From Mayamaea pseudoterrestris (taxonomy: Eukaryota; Bacillariophyta; Bacillariophyceae; Sellaphorales; Sellaphoraceae), in NCBI GenBank assembly GCA_027923505.1, contig BROI01000006.1, forward strand, positions 186,001-250,000: DNA of 64,000 bases, read 5' to 3'. This document shows positions 61,842 to 64,000 of this stretch, one piece after another. Below the pieces are notes generated by a model. That model saw only the letters and a list, made by a program, of their open reading frames with translations. It ran no database searches and was not told where the DNA came from. The translations under genes and the position numbers were made by a program. Position 1 is the stretch's first letter. Each line of letters starts with the position of its first letter.

Positions 61842-62106
61842 TCTGGTACCCCAAGTTGCTGATGAATAGGTTGTTCAAGAAGCAAGTCAACAGGGGTGCT
61901 TGGTCGCTTGGTTGTCCGAAAGGATTTCGTTGGCCATGATGAATCCTTCCGTGATGGCTGATGTGAGCAAATGTCGCACAGCAACTGATCCGTCGCACGA
62001 CGCGGCGCGCCATCACATAAATCCGATTCGTCCGACGACCAAGCTGCTGCATTAGCCTTGCCATTTGGAATCGATACCGTATCTCCTTCATTCCTAGAAT
62101 CACATC
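61842..62106. promoter_or_regulatory. Divergent intergenic interval, ABCF3 / TPR-like gene
   Basis: These 265 bp between two start codons hold only a short open frame running into the ABCF3 leader. The spacing matches the other head-to-head pairs, so a shared promoter is likely. Confidence 0.35.
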
Positions 62107-63372
62107 ATGCTATCAAAAATAAAATGTCTAAATCGCGGTAATGCTCATTTGATTCTCCGTCGAAGTGTTCGTGCCTTTTCCGATGATGCCATAGAACACC
62201 GAATCTTTCCGTCTCGCACCAAGTTGGACCTCGACGAAACCTTTATCGAACCCTTTCTTTTCTCCATTGGACAACTACCGGAGATACATGATGCTTTGGA
62301 AGCGAGAAAACTTTGCAGGCCCGTCAACCTGGATGAATTGGAACGAGCGACAAAAGTGTTTAGCAGCATTCAGCCAGGGGGCGGCGAACACAAGGCCGCC
62401 TTGGCGCTTTTGGCGGATAGTCAGGATCCACCCGCTGCAGTCAAAACGTTGAAGTATTTACAAAACTACCAGCAAAGTCGGCAGGAGCAGTTCTCTGTGC
62501 AAATATCGCTCGCCAAGGCGCTTTGGCTTGGCGGAGATTTCGAAGGAGCAGAGTCAACGTGCTCGCACCTTTTGCAAAACGACACGCTGCTATCCAACTT
62601 GTCGCCACTGCACACTGCATCTGCTCGCACTGGTCAAGCGATTAGTCGCATTTGTGCGGCAGAGTCACTGGACCATGTCTTTTCCGTGCGGGATCCGTTT
62701 CGCATGGTGGTCAAGTCCTTGGAGGGAGGTTCCTCACAGCCTGCGCTAGCCCTTGCCCGGCTCAACTATGGAACCGCTGAAGCCATTTATGCGCACATTG
62801 TTGCAAGAGAAAATAAAGTGCACGTTCCTCTCGATGGCGCAATGCGCGCCTGGAAACAGGGACTAGCTACACTACGGAAGGGTAAAGATGCGAGCCTGCT
62901 GACGTACGCCATTGAGGCGCAGTTGCTGATCCAGTTGGCTTGGGGACTTTTACAAATGGGAGATGAGATTGACATTATTAAGCGGGCATCGGAGTTTGCC
63001 GCTGAGGCTCTCGATATTTACGACAATCACGGCGGTGGTGACGGAGAGGGGATGTGGCGACAATTGTTTGTGATAATAGGCACCTGCCTCCACAAAACAG
63101 GATCAGCTGTAATGGCTGAAGGAATCTTTCAAAAAGCCACTCATCGCGAGGAGAGAAGTCGGAGCACGTTGGACCGACTTCAGCTTCGAAGTGCCTTTCA
63201 AGCTCACGCAGAGCTTTGTCAAGAATGGGAGAAGCGCGAGCGCGATGCCGAGCGACTACAAGCCCAAGCTTTAGAAGTTGAATCAGCGTTGCCAATGACA
63301 TGGAAACACAAACCAGCTTTATACAGTACTCTTTGGTTTTGGACGCCATCGCAGGTCGTGATTTCTAAGTAG
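62107..63372 (+). CDS. Unknown helical (TPR-like) protein, probable mitochondrial
   Basis: A single exon of 421 residues. The first 25 residues are basic and lack acids (MLSKIKCLNRGNAHLILRRSVRAFS), ending RAFS, a mitochondrial presequence pattern. The rest is all-helical, with TPR-like helix pairs (SVQISLAKALWLGGDFEGAESTCSHLL is one such stretch, split here as LAKALWLGGDFEGAEST). Others are LARLNYGTAEAIYAHIV, LAWGLLQMGDEIDIIKRAS and IIGTCLHKTGSAVMAEGIF. The A/G-x8-A spacing suits tetratricopeptide repeats. I do not recognise a named family. It is the divergent partner of ABCF3. Confidence 0.7.
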   Translation: MLSKIKCLNRGNAHLILRRSVRAFSDDAIEHRIFPSRTKLDLDETFIEPFLFSIGQLPEIHDALEARKLCRPVNLDELERATKVFSSIQPGGGEHKAALALLADSQDPPAAVKTLKYLQNYQQSRQEQFSVQISLAKALWLGGDFEGAESTCSHLLQNDTLLSNLSPLHTASARTGQAISRICAAESLDHVFSVRDPFRMVVKSLEGGSSQPALALARLNYGTAEAIYAHIVARENKVHVPLDGAMRAWKQGLATLRKGKDASLLTYAIEAQLLIQLAWGLLQMGDEIDIIKRASEFAAEALDIYDNHGGGDGEGMWRQLFVIIGTCLHKTGSAVMAEGIFQKATHREERSRSTLDRLQLRSAFQAHAELCQEWEKRERDAERLQAQALEVESALPMTWKHKPALYSTLWFWTPSQVVISK

Positions 63373-63894
63373 CAATTTATCTGTCACGCGACGAGTGCAA
63401 CTACTGCGCGCCACACAACTAGCAGTTGCTTTTCCGCAACAAAAACTGTGTTTTTGTAAAGGGTCTTATTACCGCTTTTGTCTTGGCAACCATCGTTGCC
63501 TTTCTTCTGGCTTGGTTGGCACATCAAAATCTATCTCAAATTTGGAGTACCGGTGCGTCTTTCTGTGACCTGACCGTTGATGGCGTCACGCCAAAAGCAT
63601 GGATACTTAACGCAACCGAGCGAGCATGACCATGTGCGACATCGCCTGCCGTGCAACTCTTTTCAGCGACACAACCGAGGACAGCATCGACACCTAATAC
63701 AGTAGTTGCCATCCTCCATACGTATTCTCCTCATCAAATCTCCTTTCTAGCGCTTTACGATTGACGGAAAAGGAGTTTTATAAGGGGAGAAAGTTTTAAT
63801 TGCGAGCTTTATCGCCAAGAAGAGGGCCGAATTCGACTTGACAGCTGCCTCCATCTCAAACTCATAGTTTAGCTAATCGCTTGCAAAACAAAAC
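63373..63894. other. Intergenic before the last gene, no gene supported
   Basis: These 522 bp separate two genes on the plus strand. A hydrophobic 67-residue open frame (63426-63629) lacks an ATG start and has no recognised domain, so I do not annotate it. The stretch just upstream of 63895 is likely the promoter and leader of the last gene. Confidence 0.45.
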
Positions 63895-64000
63895 ATGTCT
63901 AAGAAAGAACCATTGACGCAACAACATGGCGGAAAGCCGCTATTTGAGGGTATGGATGCAATCCAGCGCTATCAGGACGAGCACGCCAACGACGAGGCGC
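63895..64000 (+). CDS. Start of an unknown gene, cut by the window edge
   Basis: The first 35 codons of an open frame (MSKKEPLTQQHGGKPLFEGM, then DAIQRYQDEHANDEA) run off the right end. The ATG context is aacATGtct, and the reading is open with charged, soluble-type composition. Too little is present to name it. Confidence 0.5.
   Translation, partial: MSKKEPLTQQHGGKPLFEGMDAIQRYQDEHANDEA

Noticed and set aside
61822-62103. A 93-residue open frame upstream of ABCF3 as an extra first exon
   Set aside because: It is basic and without any ABCF similarity. MRVTQADLHEQLL at 61841 already gives the expected N-terminus.
63426-63629. A 67-residue hydrophobic open frame before the last gene
   Set aside because: It has no ATG start, no recognised domain, and lies in the likely promoter of the next gene.

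Overview
The window reads as nuclear DNA of a gene-dense photosynthetic stramenopile (ochrophyte), most likely a diatom or close relative. Short GT-AG introns (about 60-210 bp) split many genes. Several products carry a signal peptide whose predicted cleavage site is followed by Phe (TLA|FVPL in the PheRS alpha, AHA|FSSN in the DUF1350 protein, STS|FTAC in a thylakoid-lumen protein), the hallmark of import into a red-derived secondary plastid. One protein also has a twin-arginine type lumen signal. An HSF-type factor and a protein block I associate with stramenopile hypothetical proteins fit the same picture. The species cannot be named from this sequence alone.

Layout: positions 1-11530 are a tandem satellite of a basic 356-bp unit with hairpin-forming segments, a 31-bp presence/absence variant and at least two higher-order duplications (1039 bp and an apparently identical 1240 bp). 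A second, unrelated satellite of about 176-181 bp follows (11531-12109) and ends in a 67-bp direct duplication just before the first gene. From 12372 to 64000 there are about 26 protein-coding genes. From 12372 to 49718, twenty consecutive genes strictly alternate strand, so they form head-to-head pairs with 200-520 bp between starts and tail-to-tail pairs usually 35-200 bp apart. The pattern loosens after that.

Recognised genes in order: REX1B-domain protein; PsbQ-like lumen protein; bacterial-type PheRS alpha fused to an EMAPII tRNA-binding domain; small unknown; RUS/DUF647; mitochondrial uS17; EGF-domain membrane protein; mitochondrial unknown; CUE protein; a 1960-residue helical protein; presenilin; PRPP synthetase with an N-terminal anchor; PEX22-like; RanBP1; anchored mitochondrial cyclophilin; USP plus Tudor-like domain; plastid DUF1350; ankyrin/low-complexity protein; GT32-like glycosyltransferase; stramenopile conserved-block protein; WD40 protein with a myristoylation signal; HSF; ALKBH7; an ABCF3/GCN20 gene with a decayed partial duplicate beside it; mitochondrial TPR-like unknown; and a gene cut by the right edge.

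These are mostly housekeeping genes and do not form one pathway. Common themes are organelle import (plastid: PsbQ-like, PheRS, DUF1350; mitochondrion: uS17, cyclophilin, PRPP synthetase, ALKBH7 and two or three unknowns) and translation (PheRS, uS17, ABCF3). The most unusual items are the PheRS-EMAPII fusion, the USP-Tudor fusion, a GC-AG intron that splits the ABCF3 P-loop between short direct repeats, the strict strand alternation and the two satellites. No tRNA, rRNA, CRISPR, intact transposon or viral element was recognised. Exon boundaries were placed by eye from splice consensus and reading frame.
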